DNA from: DASVFB01 sp045806505 | GTDB lineage: Bacteria; Actinomycetota; Thermoleophilia; Gaiellales; Gaiellaceae | Assembly: GCA_045806505.1 (NCBI GenBank) | Contig: JBJMJE010000100.1 | Location: forward strand, 1 to 32,704 | Reading direction: 5' to 3' | DNA length: 32,704 nt | Shown: positions 24,035 through 32,271 of the stretch, in pieces | Layout: every line of letters starts with the position of its first letter | How positions within the stretch are numbered: the stretch's first letter is position 1 | Translations under genes and position numbers: made by a program | Notes under the pieces: model-generated | Database searches by the model: none | What the model saw: the letters and a program-made list of their open reading frames with translations, nothing else | Told to the model about the DNA's origin: nothing

Positions 24035-27000
24035 GCCGTCTTCTTGATGTGCTCCGCGTAGCGCGGGTCCGGCGAGATGTACATCGCGAGGGCGCGCCGC
24101 CGGGAGTCGAGGTTCACGACCGCCTCGACCTGGCGGATCGCGTCGCGGTCCCACGCGCCGCTCTGCACGGCAGCGAGGCCGGGTGCTCCTGCCCCCCACT
24201 CGCTCGCAGTCCACGCGTCGATCGCGTCCTTCTCGCGCCCGAGCTTGAAGAGGAGCGACATCAGCTCGACGTTCGCGCCCTCCTGCACGGGCAGCGGCAG
24301 GCCGGCGTCCAGGTAGTAGCGGAAGAGCCCGACCGTCCCGTCGTACCGTTTGAGGTCGCGCTGAGCGACGGGTACGAGCGGGTTCTGGAGACGCGGGCCG
24401 GCCGGGAGCTTCGGCCCCGGCGGCTGGAACCCGATGCCGGCTCCGACGTCCGGCTGCTGCAGCTTCGGGAGCGGCGGCAGGTCCGTCGTGAAGTCCACGA
24501 GCAGCGGATCGATCGTCAGGCGGAGCCCGCCGAACAGAGCGGGCGGCCGCGCCTGCGCCTTCAGCTCCTCCAGCGAACGCTGCCCCTCCTCGATCAGCAC
24601 GCGCATGAGGAACATGCGCCACCAGCGGAGCCGGTCGCGGATGCCGGTGACGTCGGCCCAGTGCCCGAGCGCGCTGCTCACGTTGGGCTCGGCCGCGCGT
24701 CGCGTCATCTGCGCGTCGCTCACGGTGTGCCAGCCGAGGCGCGGGAAGCTCTGCCACCACTCGGGGCCGCTGACGTGCGGTTTCGTCGTTCCGCTGCCGA
24801 AGAAGGTCGCGACGGCGGCGAGGTACGTCGGCTTCTGCCCGACGCGGCAGCCGCGGATGTCGATCCACGTCGAGCCGTTGATGCGTGCGCGGACGGCGGT
24901 GAGGTTCGCGCGGAAGCCGCTCGCGACGGCGCTGCTCGCGGCGGCGATGCTCGCCATCAGCTTCGCGTCCTGCCTCGGAATCGTCGCGACGCTGATGAGG
25001 TTCGTGATCGAATCCTGCAGCGCCTGCACGTCGGCCGCGGTCGTCGTGCTGCCGGTCGGCAACTGCTGCACGACCTGCGTCCGCAGGCCGTCGAGCTGCT
25101 GCGTCAGCGCGGTGTCGAACGTCGTGCGCTGCGATGCCGGCAGGCCGCCGGTCGCGCCGCGGATCGTCACGAGGTCGACTGCCGCGTCGAGGAGCTGCGC
25201 CACCGGCCCGGTCGTCGGCGGGTTCGCCGGATCGATGCCGAACGTCGTGAAGATCGCCGGATTCGCGCCCTGCGCACCCGTGATCGTGCTCGGCCACAGC
25301 GGGTGCGTGCGCTTGACGAGCGGCCCCATCGCGTGGCGCAGTCCGGCGGGATCGCTCTCGCCCCACGTCAGGAGGTCCTCCTCGGTGATCCCCGGCGAGC
25401 CGCCGTCGAAGAGCGGCGTGAAGATGTTGTCGAAGTCCGCGTGGCTGACGATCCGGAGACGCCCGATCGTTCCCGTGCCGGCTGCCAGCGTCGCGACCAG
25501 GCCCTGCATCGAGTTGAACCGCTGCGGCGACAGGCCCCACGTCTGGTGGAATTGCGTCGCCTGGGCGAGGAAGCCGGGCTTGCCGCTCGTCGAGACGAAC
25601 GTCAGGTCCGGCGTGTCGTCGGGCTCGCCGAACTTGTGCAGCTCGACGCCGCTCCGCCGCGCGCCGATGCGCACAGGCTTGCCCGTCACCGCTGCCGTCG
25701 CCGCGGCGCTCGCATCGCGCTCGACGGCCCTCGTGCCGGCGGCACCGCTCGCGCGCCCGGCCTGCGCGACGTGCGCGAGCTCGTGCGCGACGAGCCAGCG
25801 CCCGCGCTGCGTCTCGGGCTCGTACTCGTTGGAGCCGAACACGACGTCGGAGCCGACGGTGTACGCGCGGGCACGCAGGCGCTTCGCCGACTCGGCCGCG
25901 CCGGCGTCCGTATGCGTGCGCACGCGCGAGAGGTCGACGCCGAGCCTCGGCTCGAAGTACGCGCGCAGCTTCCGGTCGAGCGGCTGGCCCGTTCCGCCGG
26001 GCAACTGCTGCCGGTCGTCCTGCTGGACGACGTGCGTCAACTCGTGCGCGAGCAGGCGGCGACCCTCGTCGCTCGACGGGTCGTAGCGTCCGGGGGCGAA
26101 GACCAGGTCCTCGCCGACCGTGAACGCGGCGGCGTCGATCGACGCGGCCGTCGCGGCTGCGCGCGCGTCGTCGTGGACGCGGACGCTCGAGAAGTCGCGG
26201 CCGAAGCGTGCCTCCATCGACCGCCGTGCGCCCGGCTCGAGCGGCCTGCCCGCGGTGGCCAGCCCTCCGTCGACGTTCGCGCGCACCGGTTGCGCGGCCG
26301 TCGCGGACGCTGCGGCGCGATGCACCGGCTTGTCCTCTTCCTTCTTCTGCCCCTCGTCCGGCTTCGGCGCGTCGTCCTTCGTCGCCGGCGCGCCGGGAGT
26401 CAGCGGGATCGTGAACTTCTGCGAGCGGATGTACGCCTGGACGGCCGCGTCGTCCTCGGCCTTCTCGGCCGCCTTCTGGCCCGTCGGCCTGAACAGCTCC
26501 TGCTGCGCCTTGAGCGCCGCCGTCTCTTTCGCGATGTCGTCGCTCTTCGACGACGGCTTCCCCTTCGGCCCCTGCTCCTTGTACGTGAGCGACAGCCCCA
26601 CGAACGTCGGCGAGTTGACCGGCCCCTCGTACTTCACCTGCGCGGAGAGGCCGGGCGTGATCTTGTCGAGCGGGATCGCCGGCGGCTGGAACGGCAACGG
26701 CTTCTTCGCGGCGCCGAGAGCGGCGACTCCGCCGGCGGCGACGGCGCCCGTCGCGATCAGGCCGGGCGTCGACGTGACGGCGCTCTTCACCGTCTTCACG
26801 AGCGGATCTGCGAGCACCTTGTCCTTGACCGCCTTGGCCTGCGGCGTCTCGAGCGCCGCCTCGCCCGCCTTCGTGAGCGCCTCCTTCTTCTTCTCCTCGT
26901 CGCTCTTCTCTTTCACGACCTCCTGCCGCTGTACCGGCGTCGCCGGGACTTTCGTGAACGACCAGCCGGCGACGGTGCCGCCGCGCGCGACGACGTCGCC

Positions 27001-27096
27001 CGCGCGCTCGGCCTCGCGCTCGTGGCGGTCGCCCGGTTTCGTGACCGGGCGCGCCTCGGACTTCTGCGGCGCCGCGTGAGTGCGCTCGCCGCTCAC
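24031..27096 (-). CDS. large protein with two DUF4157 domains; candidate cargo/effector
   Basis: The 1021-aa protein starts at GTG 27096 (GTGA overlap). Residues 18-38 (VTKPGDRHEREAERAGDVVA) are the short motif that precedes DUF4157 domains. A Lys/Glu-rich segment (60-100) and a hydrophobic Ala/Gly stretch (111-130) follow. Two complete DUF4157 domains are seen: MEARFGRDFSSVRVHDDARA ending in LLAHELTHVVQQ (HExxH at about 350), and a second ending in LVAHELAHVAQ (about 437). DUF4157 is commonly found in proteins of extracellular injection loci and looks like a metallopeptidase. The C-terminal 560 residues include LRIVSHADFDN (His552) and IDIRGCRVGQ (Cys750), reminiscent of a clan CD-type His/Cys dyad, but the 198-residue separation is large, so this is tentative. 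It could be exported cargo, or a tape-measure-like or maturation factor. Confidence 0.85.
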   Translation of the reverse strand: MSGERTHAAPQKSEARPVTKPGDRHEREAERAGDVVARGGTVAGWSFTKVPATPVQRQEVVKEKSDEEKKKEALTKAGEAALETPQAKAVKDKVLADPLVKTVKSAVTSTPGLIATGAVAAGGVAALGAAKKPLPFQPPAIPLDKITPGLSAQVKYEGPVNSPTFVGLSLTYKEQGPKGKPSSKSDDIAKETAALKAQQELFRPTGQKAAEKAEDDAAVQAYIRSQKFTIPLTPGAPATKDDAPKPDEGQKKEEDKPVHRAAASATAAQPVRANVDGGLATAGRPLEPGARRSMEARFGRDFSSVRVHDDARAAATAASIDAAAFTVGEDLVFAPGRYDPSSDEGRRLLAHELTHVVQQDDRQQLPGGTGQPLDRKLRAYFEPRLGVDLSRVRTHTDAGAAESAKRLRARAYTVGSDVVFGSNEYEPETQRGRWLVAHELAHVAQAGRASGAAGTRAVERDASAAATAAVTGKPVRIGARRSGVELHKFGEPDDTPDLTFVSTSGKPGFLAQATQFHQTWGLSPQRFNSMQGLVATLAAGTGTIGRLRIVSHADFDNIFTPLFDGGSPGITEEDLLTWGESDPAGLRHAMGPLVKRTHPLWPSTITGAQGANPAIFTTFGIDPANPPTTGPVAQLLDAAVDLVTIRGATGGLPASQRTTFDTALTQQLDGLRTQVVQQLPTGSTTTAADVQALQDSITNLISVATIPRQDAKLMASIAAASSAVASGFRANLTAVRARINGSTWIDIRGCRVGQKPTYLAAVATFFGSGTTKPHVSGPEWWQSFPRLGWHTVSDAQMTRRAAEPNVSSALGHWADVTGIRDRLRWWRMFLMRVLIEEGQRSLEELKAQARPPALFGGLRLTIDPLLVDFTTDLPPLPKLQQPDVGAGIGFQPPGPKLPAGPRLQNPLVPVAQRDLKRYDGTVGLFRYYLDAGLPLPVQEGANVELMSLLFKLGREKDAIDAWTASEWGAGAPGLAAVQSGAWDRDAIRQVEAVVNLDSRRRALAMYISPDPRYAEHIKKTA

Positions 27097-27323
27097 GCGA
27101 TCGCCTTCCACACCGCGTCCGCGACGGCGCCGCCGAGCCCATCCGGCGCGGCTGTCACGGGCGCCGCGCGCCGGTACGCCTCCGCCCGCTCGCGCACGCC
27201 GCCGCCGTGCTCCGCAGCGAGAGCGGCGAGCCGCGTCTCGAGCGCCGCGGCCGTCGCGCGCGCCTGCGCCGGATCGACGCCGCGCAGGACGAGCTCGTCG
27301 ATCACGACCTCGACGCGCCTCAC
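27093..27323 (-). CDS. small conserved-type protein between ATPase and DUF4157 genes
   Basis: The 76-aa protein contains VVIDELVLRGVDPAQARATA followed by helical, Ala-rich sequence. Similar short proteins with an 'IDELVLRG' start are, to my recollection, common beside CIS ATPase genes, but their function is unknown to me. GTG 27323 overlaps the ATPase stop by 4 bp and its own stop overlaps the DUF4157 start by 4 bp. A chaperone or adaptor for the neighbouring large cargo-like protein is a reasonable guess from position. Confidence 0.8.
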   Translation of the reverse strand: MRRVEVVIDELVLRGVDPAQARATAAALETRLAALAAEHGGGVRERAEAYRRAAPVTAAPDGLGGAVADAVWKAIA

Positions 27324-29179
27324 CCCAGCGCCTCCGTCTCGCTGTCGACGAGCGCCCGCTCGGCCTTTGCATACTCGACGCGCGCAGCGTGCAACACGTG
27401 CGCCGGCGTCAGCGCACTCTCGTCCTCGGCCGCAGCGAATGCCGCCGCCAGCGCGATCGAGCGAATCGAGCCGCCCGAGACGTTCAGCTTTGCGAGTGCG
27501 TCGACGTCGATCCCTTTGAGCGGCGCCTGTGCGGGAAGCGTCCGCCGCCAGATCTCGGCGCGATGCACGGCGTCCGGGAACGGGAACTGCACGACGAAGC
27601 GCAGCCGCCGCAGGAACGCACGGTCGACGTTCGCGCGCAGGTTCGTCGTCAGGATCGCGAGGCCGCGGTACGACTCCATGCGCTGGAGGAGGTACGCGAC
27701 CTCGAGGTTCGCGTAGCGGTCGTGGCCGTCCTTCACCTCGCCGCGCTTGCCGAAGAGCGCATCCGCCTCGTCGAACAACAGCACCGCGCCGCTCGCCTCG
27801 GCGGCGTCGAAGACGCGGCGGAGGTTCTTCTCCGTCTCCCCGATGTACTTGCTCACCGTCGCGGCGAGGTCGATGCGATACAGGTCGAGGCCGAGCTCGC
27901 GCGCGAGGACCTCGGCGGCGAGCGTCTTGCCGGTGCCGCTCTCGCCGGCGAAGAGGGCGGTGACGCCGAGGCCGCGGCTCGTGCGCTCGGCGAAGCCCCA
28001 GCGCTCGTAGACCTGCGTGCGATGCCGGACGTGGAGGACGATCTCGTGCAGGAGCCGCTTGTGGCCCTCCGGCAGAACGAGGTCGTCCCACGTCGCGAGC
28101 GTCTCGACGCGTTCGGCGAGGCCGTCGAGCGGAACGCGCGCGCGCTCGCGGCAGAGTCGCCGCAGATCGTTCTCGCCGGTTGCGGCGAGCTCGCGGCCGA
28201 CAGCGTCGATCGCCGCAGCGCCCAGGCGGAAGTGCTGCGAGAGCTCTTCGACGGCATCGTCGTCTTCCACGGCCGCGCGCCACAGATCGCGCGCCTCGGC
28301 CGGCGAGGGCAGCGGGACGTTCCGGTGGAGCGATATCCGCGACGTTGCGCGGCCAGCCCACGCTCCGACGAGCGCCACGAGCGGCGCGTCGAGGTCGTCG
28401 AGGAGCGCCGCAATTGCGGGCTCGCTAGCGCCTTCGGTCTCGATGACGGGGACGCCGTACGACAGGAGCGTCTCGCGGTCGACGAGCCGCGCGAGCTCCG
28501 CCAGATCGGGCCCGGGCGGCGGCAGCGCGGCAGCCCGAATGACGAGCACGCGGCGCCCGAGCCGAGCGGCGAGCGCCTGCGCAACACCGAGCCGCGCGTC
28601 CACGTCGTCGCCGTCGATGCGGAGGACGACCCGCGACGCCGCGGCGATCGCCGTCTGCGCGAGCTCGGCCGCGAGTGCGCCCTGTGACGGCGCAAGCACC
28701 GATGTGTGTTCGAGGCGGCGCACGATTCCGCGCAAGCGCTCGTCCTCCGTATCGATGCCGCTGATCGCGTGCAGGACGCGCTCGTCGATCCGAAGCGGCC
28801 GGCTCGCGAGCGTCGGCCCGGCGCCGGGCTCGACGAGCGCGTGCCGGCGCAGCGGCGACGACGGCGCGAGCGCATCCCAGTGCCCGTCCGGTAGCGCCGC
28901 GAGCGCGAGCCCGAACGTCGGCCGCTGCTCGCCGCCCTGCAGGCTCGCGACGAGCGCGGCAAAATCGCCGTCGAGCTCTACCGCCGCCGCCAGCACGAGG
29001 AGCTGCCGCTCGAACGGCGACAACGCGAACATCACGGCCAGGCGGCTCACGTCGTCGTCGCCGGGGACTTCCTCCACCGCTGCCGCGACGCCGTCGCGGT
29101 ACGCCTCGAGCAGGGCGCGCACACGCGCGATCTCGGCAGCCAGATCGCTCTGCACCGTCGGCTCGAGCAGGACAGTCAC
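27320..29179 (-). CDS. AAA+ ATPase (Afp15-like)
   Basis: The 619-aa protein has a C-terminal AAA+ domain with Walker A GESGTGKT (about 410-417), Walker B AVLLFDEADALFG (about 464-476), a sensor-type ILTTNLRANVDRAFLRRLRF and a helical lid. The N-terminal 400 residues include a degenerate NTPase-like segment (VVLRIDGDDVDARLGVAQAL) without a P-loop. This architecture is that of Afp15/Pvc15 ATPases, thought to help assembly or cargo loading of extracellular CIS particles and absent from phage tails. The GTG start overlaps the DUF4255 gene stop (GTGA). Its presence separates this locus from phage tails and R-type pyocins. Confidence 0.92.
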   Translation of the reverse strand: MTVLLEPTVQSDLAAEIARVRALLEAYRDGVAAAVEEVPGDDDVSRLAVMFALSPFERQLLVLAAAVELDGDFAALVASLQGGEQRPTFGLALAALPDGHWDALAPSSPLRRHALVEPGAGPTLASRPLRIDERVLHAISGIDTEDERLRGIVRRLEHTSVLAPSQGALAAELAQTAIAAASRVVLRIDGDDVDARLGVAQALAARLGRRVLVIRAAALPPPGPDLAELARLVDRETLLSYGVPVIETEGASEPAIAALLDDLDAPLVALVGAWAGRATSRISLHRNVPLPSPAEARDLWRAAVEDDDAVEELSQHFRLGAAAIDAVGRELAATGENDLRRLCRERARVPLDGLAERVETLATWDDLVLPEGHKRLLHEIVLHVRHRTQVYERWGFAERTSRGLGVTALFAGESGTGKTLAAEVLARELGLDLYRIDLAATVSKYIGETEKNLRRVFDAAEASGAVLLFDEADALFGKRGEVKDGHDRYANLEVAYLLQRMESYRGLAILTTNLRANVDRAFLRRLRFVVQFPFPDAVHRAEIWRRTLPAQAPLKGIDVDALAKLNVSGGSIRSIALAAAFAAAEDESALTPAHVLHAARVEYAKAERALVDSETEALG

Positions 29180-30453
29180 GCCGGCACCGCCACCGACTGC
29201 GTGCTGTCGAAGGCCGGTGGCTCGGCGGCGCGGTCGACGAGCAGGCTCTCGACGCCGTCGACGGTCAGCCGCACCCACTGGTTACCGGACGGCACGTCTC
29301 CGAGCTGGAACGTCAGCGTCGACGTCGCCGCCGCGTGCGGATCCGCGATGCCCGTCGTGCCGCCGATCGTCAGCCGCGCGTCCTGCGCCGGCCGGACCTG
29401 CGGCTTCACGTCGAGCGTCACGGTCACGCGCCGCGTCGTGCCGTCCCGCGTCACGGTCGTCGGCGGAAGCTGCGGCTCGGGCGCGAGCAGCATCGCGGCG
29501 ACGTTCGACTCGCGCGGCTTCGCCTCGCCCGGCCGGACCAGCGAGACCGTGACCGTGTAGCCGCCCGACGGCCAGTCCTGCTCCGCCGTCGGCCCGCTCG
29601 GTAGCGTCACGTCGATCGCTGCCGGCTCCGTGCTCGCGCCGACGGTGAGCTCGTTCGGCTCGTCGAGCAGCCGGTGGGCGAACCGCACGACGGCCGCCGA
29701 ACCGTCGAGGTGATGCCCGGCGAGCGTCACCGTCTCCCCGAGCCGCGCCGCCGGCTGCTGCGCCGGGTCGACGCCGAGGATCGTCGGGAACGGCGGCAGC
29801 AGGCTCGCCTCCACCGTGATGCCGCGTGTGAGCACCGGCAGCGGCGTCCGCGTCGCCTTGCGCGCTTCGATCAGGACGACGGAGACGACGTAGGAGGCAG
29901 TCGGCCGGTAGTGCGCCTGCATCGCCGACCAGAGCCGGGACATCTCCTCCGAGTCCATCGGCTCGTCCGTGATCGTCACGGCCTCGAGCTGGTCGGCGAG
30001 GTCGGATGCGGTCAGCGCCTGGAACGCTGGCGGCAAGATCGACGAGTCGAGCGGGCTCGGCTGCAGCGCCCGCCGGATCGCTGCCCGGTCGAGCACCGGC
30101 CGCTCGTGCAGCAGGTGCATGGCATAACCGAGCAGGATCTCCGCCTCGAAGTCTGCGTTCCCGTAGGCGGTCAGCAGGTAGTGGAGGTTCAGCGCGAGCG
30201 GCGGCGCCGAGACGCGCGAGCCGTTGCCGTCGAACGACGGGAGCCCGAACTCGGTCCACCCCTGGTTGCGGCTCGTCCGGTAGAGGAAGAGGTTGAGCGA
30301 CGGCGTCGGCTCCGGCTCGTCGAGCTTGATCGTGTCGGGCGCGACGGCCGTGATCTTCGTCGGGCTCAGCGGGGCGCCGACGTCGATCAGCCCGTTGTCG
30401 AGGTAGTTGCGCAGCACCGCGCTCACGGCTCCGATCGCGAGTGCGGAGCTCAT
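29176..30453 (-). CDS. DUF4255 protein (Afp16/Pvc16-like tube terminator)
   Basis: The 425-aa protein begins MSSALAIGAVSAVLRNYLDN and contains PSLNLFLYRTSRNQGW and PPLALNLHYLLTAYG, the DUF4255 signature (residues 1 to about 190). Afp16 members cap the tube and sheath. The C-terminal part has two Ig-like beta segments (GETVTLAGHHLDGSAAVVRF; VTVTLDVKPQVRPAQDARLT), an extension that short Afp16 proteins lack. ATG 30453 overlaps the previous gene (ATGA). Confidence 0.9.
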   Translation of the reverse strand: MSSALAIGAVSAVLRNYLDNGLIDVGAPLSPTKITAVAPDTIKLDEPEPTPSLNLFLYRTSRNQGWTEFGLPSFDGNGSRVSAPPLALNLHYLLTAYGNADFEAEILLGYAMHLLHERPVLDRAAIRRALQPSPLDSSILPPAFQALTASDLADQLEAVTITDEPMDSEEMSRLWSAMQAHYRPTASYVVSVVLIEARKATRTPLPVLTRGITVEASLLPPFPTILGVDPAQQPAARLGETVTLAGHHLDGSAAVVRFAHRLLDEPNELTVGASTEPAAIDVTLPSGPTAEQDWPSGGYTVTVSLVRPGEAKPRESNVAAMLLAPEPQLPPTTVTRDGTTRRVTVTLDVKPQVRPAQDARLTIGGTTGIADPHAAATSTLTFQLGDVPSGNQWVRLTVDGVESLLVDRAAEPPAFDSTQSVAVPA

Positions 30454-31040
30454 CCGGTTCGTCTCCCTCGGAGGTAGTCGGAGAGCGTCGGCCCCTGCGA
30501 CCGCTCGGGCTCGCGCCGCCGGGGCTTCGGCGCCGGCTGCTCGAGGTTCGCGCGCACCTCGAGCCGGCCGATGTGGACGCGCACGGCCGGCTCCTCCGCG
30601 GCGACGGTCGAGAGCGTGTGCGTGCGCTCGAGGCGCGATTCGACGACGCGCCGGACGATCGGCGCTGCGGGGACGGGCGTGGCGGCGACGGGCACCGCGG
30701 CAACCGGCTGCGAGCCAGGCTCGCGCGGCTCGGCCGCGGACAGGAGCGGCGGCGCCGCTTCCGCCGTGACGGTCTTTTCCACGACGTGCTCACGCGCCGG
30801 GTCCGGCACTGCGCGCTCACCGAGCTCGCGCGCGGTCTCTGCCTCGACCTGGACCTCCGGCGGCTCCGAGCGCACGGCCGGTGCGCTCGGCAGTGCACGC
30901 GCAGCGGGCACCTCCTTCGCCGCGCGCGGCGCGACGGCGCTCGCAACGGTCACGGCTGCCGGCGCAGAGTGCTCCCGACGCGACGCCCGTGGCGTTTCGG
31001 CGACAGCACGTGCCGCGAGCCGCGAGAGGAAGTCACTCAT
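30450..31040 (-). CDS. Pro/Ala/Val-rich protein with conserved C-terminal motif
   Basis: The 196-aa protein begins MSDFLSRLAARAVAE, continues with a low-complexity, probably disordered Pro/Ala/Glu-rich region (20-145), and ends with VRVHIGRLEVRANLEQPAPK and LSDYLRGRR. The IGR-EVRA plus DYLRGR ending is, from memory, a recurring tail in proteins of actinobacterial CIS loci, but function is unknown. It is coupled on both sides by ATGA overlaps. A scaffold or assembly role near the terminator is possible. Confidence 0.78.
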   Translation of the reverse strand: MSDFLSRLAARAVAETPRASRREHSAPAAVTVASAVAPRAAKEVPAARALPSAPAVRSEPPEVQVEAETARELGERAVPDPAREHVVEKTVTAEAAPPLLSAAEPREPGSQPVAAVPVAATPVPAAPIVRRVVESRLERTHTLSTVAAEEPAVRVHIGRLEVRANLEQPAPKPRRREPERSQGPTLSDYLRGRRTG

Positions 31041-31648
31041 GCCGCGCCCTCCACGAGCTCGAGGTATGCGCCGCGCCGCGTCTCGCCGAGCGCGAGCACC
31101 TGCTCCTCCGTCCAGCCATACGCACGCGCGAGCGCGTCGACGTCGCGCAAAAGCGCGAGCGCCCGCGCACGCACCTCCGCCCAGACGAACTGCGCGACGT
31201 CGAGATCGGCGACGAACTGCTCGCCGCACGCCGGGCACGTCATGTCGGCGAGCACCTCGGCGAGCGGGTCGGCGTCCGCCATCGCGGTGGTGACGGCGCG
31301 CCGCTGCTCGTCGGTGAGGCCGGACGCGCCGACGCAACGCTCGAGCAGCACGCGTTCCGCCTCGGCTGCATCCGGCGCGAGCGATGCGGCCGCGACGTCG
31401 CGGCTGTCCGGCGATCTCCACGCCACGACCTGCCCGTCCACTTCGAGCGGCTCGGGCTCTCTTGCCTCGTTCGCGCGTGCGAGCAACGCTTCGACGGCGA
31501 TCGCGAACTCCGCTGCGGTCCCACAAGCCGGGCACGCGGCCGTCGCCTCGAGTGCCGCGCCGGCGATCGCCGCGTGAACGCCGAGCAACCGCGCGTCGCG
31601 CCGGCCGATCGGCAGGCGCGGGACGTCCTCGGCGTCGGCGCCGTCCAT
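31037..31648 (-). CDS. T4 gp26-like baseplate assembly protein with zinc-ribbon motifs
   Basis: From ATG 31648 the protein has 203 aa with LPIGRRDARLLGVHAAIAG, CPACG (39-43) and a second CPACGEQF (137-144), expected to bind zinc; the C-terminus (YGWTEEQVLALGETRRGAYL) resembles T4-like baseplate hub assembly chaperones. Family-like sequence (LELWDAAHALPPAERALALA) continues upstream of the ATG to about 31750, directly after the tube gene stop, but that stretch contains no in-frame ATG, GTG or TTG. The true start is probably non-standard or the sequence has an error there; the annotated start is thus likely too short by about 33 codons. The stop overlaps the next gene (ATGA). Confidence 0.75.
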   Translation of the reverse strand: MDGADAEDVPRLPIGRRDARLLGVHAAIAGAALEATAACPACGTAAEFAIAVEALLARANEAREPEPLEVDGQVVAWRSPDSRDVAAASLAPDAAEAERVLLERCVGASGLTDEQRRAVTTAMADADPLAEVLADMTCPACGEQFVADLDVAQFVWAEVRARALALLRDVDALARAYGWTEEQVLALGETRRGAYLELVEGAA

Positions 31649-31749
31649 GCGCGCGAGTGCGAGCGCACGCTCGGCCGGAGGCAGCGCGTGCGCCGCGTCC
31701 CACAGCTCGAGGGTCGCGGCCGCGGAGAGCTCGAGCGTCCCGGTGATCG

Positions 31750-32271
31750 TTACGGCTCCGAGAACTGCGGCTCGGCCGGCTCGACGACCTCGTAGTCGCG
31801 CTCGAAGCCTTCGTGCTCGAGCTTGATGTGCTGGATCGCGACGGCGTTCGCGTTCGCGTCGAGGTCAGGCAGCGCCTGGTACTCCGACACCCACGCGCGA
31901 TAGACCTTGTACGAGATGACGAGCTGGCCCGCCTCGTTGTACATGTCGATCATCACGTCCTTGCGGAAGTCCTTGAGCGACACCTCCGCCCCGAGTCCGG
32001 AGCCGAAGTTCCAGACCTTGTTCGCCCACGACTCGAACTCCGTGTCGTGCGTGATCCCGCGCTCGAGCGTGACGGGCTCGTACTTCGTCCGCCCGGGGGA
32101 CTTGCGCGACGTCGACGGGTCGCCGCCCTCGCGATGCTCGACCACCTCGGTCGTCTTCTTGAGCGCGCCGACCTTGCTGATCCCGGCGACGTAGCGCCCG
32201 TCCCACTTGACCCGGAACTTGAAGTTCTTGTACGGGTCGAAGCGCTGCGCGTTGACGCTGAACTGGGCCAT
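31750..32271 (-). CDS. inner tube protein (gp19/Afp1-like)
   Basis: The 173-aa protein starts MAQFSVNAQRFDPYKNFKFR and continues VKWDGRYVAGISKVGALKKT and VTLERGITHDTEFESWANKV, typical of the T4 gp19-like phage tail tube family (Hcp-like fold). It stacks as hexameric rings inside the sheath. ATG 32271 shares a base with the sheath stop (TGATG). C-terminal residues EVVEPAEPQFSEP end at TAA 31752-31750. Confidence 0.95.
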   Translation of the reverse strand: MAQFSVNAQRFDPYKNFKFRVKWDGRYVAGISKVGALKKTTEVVEHREGGDPSTSRKSPGRTKYEPVTLERGITHDTEFESWANKVWNFGSGLGAEVSLKDFRKDVMIDMYNEAGQLVISYKVYRAWVSEYQALPDLDANANAVAIQHIKLEHEGFERDYEVVEPAEPQFSEP

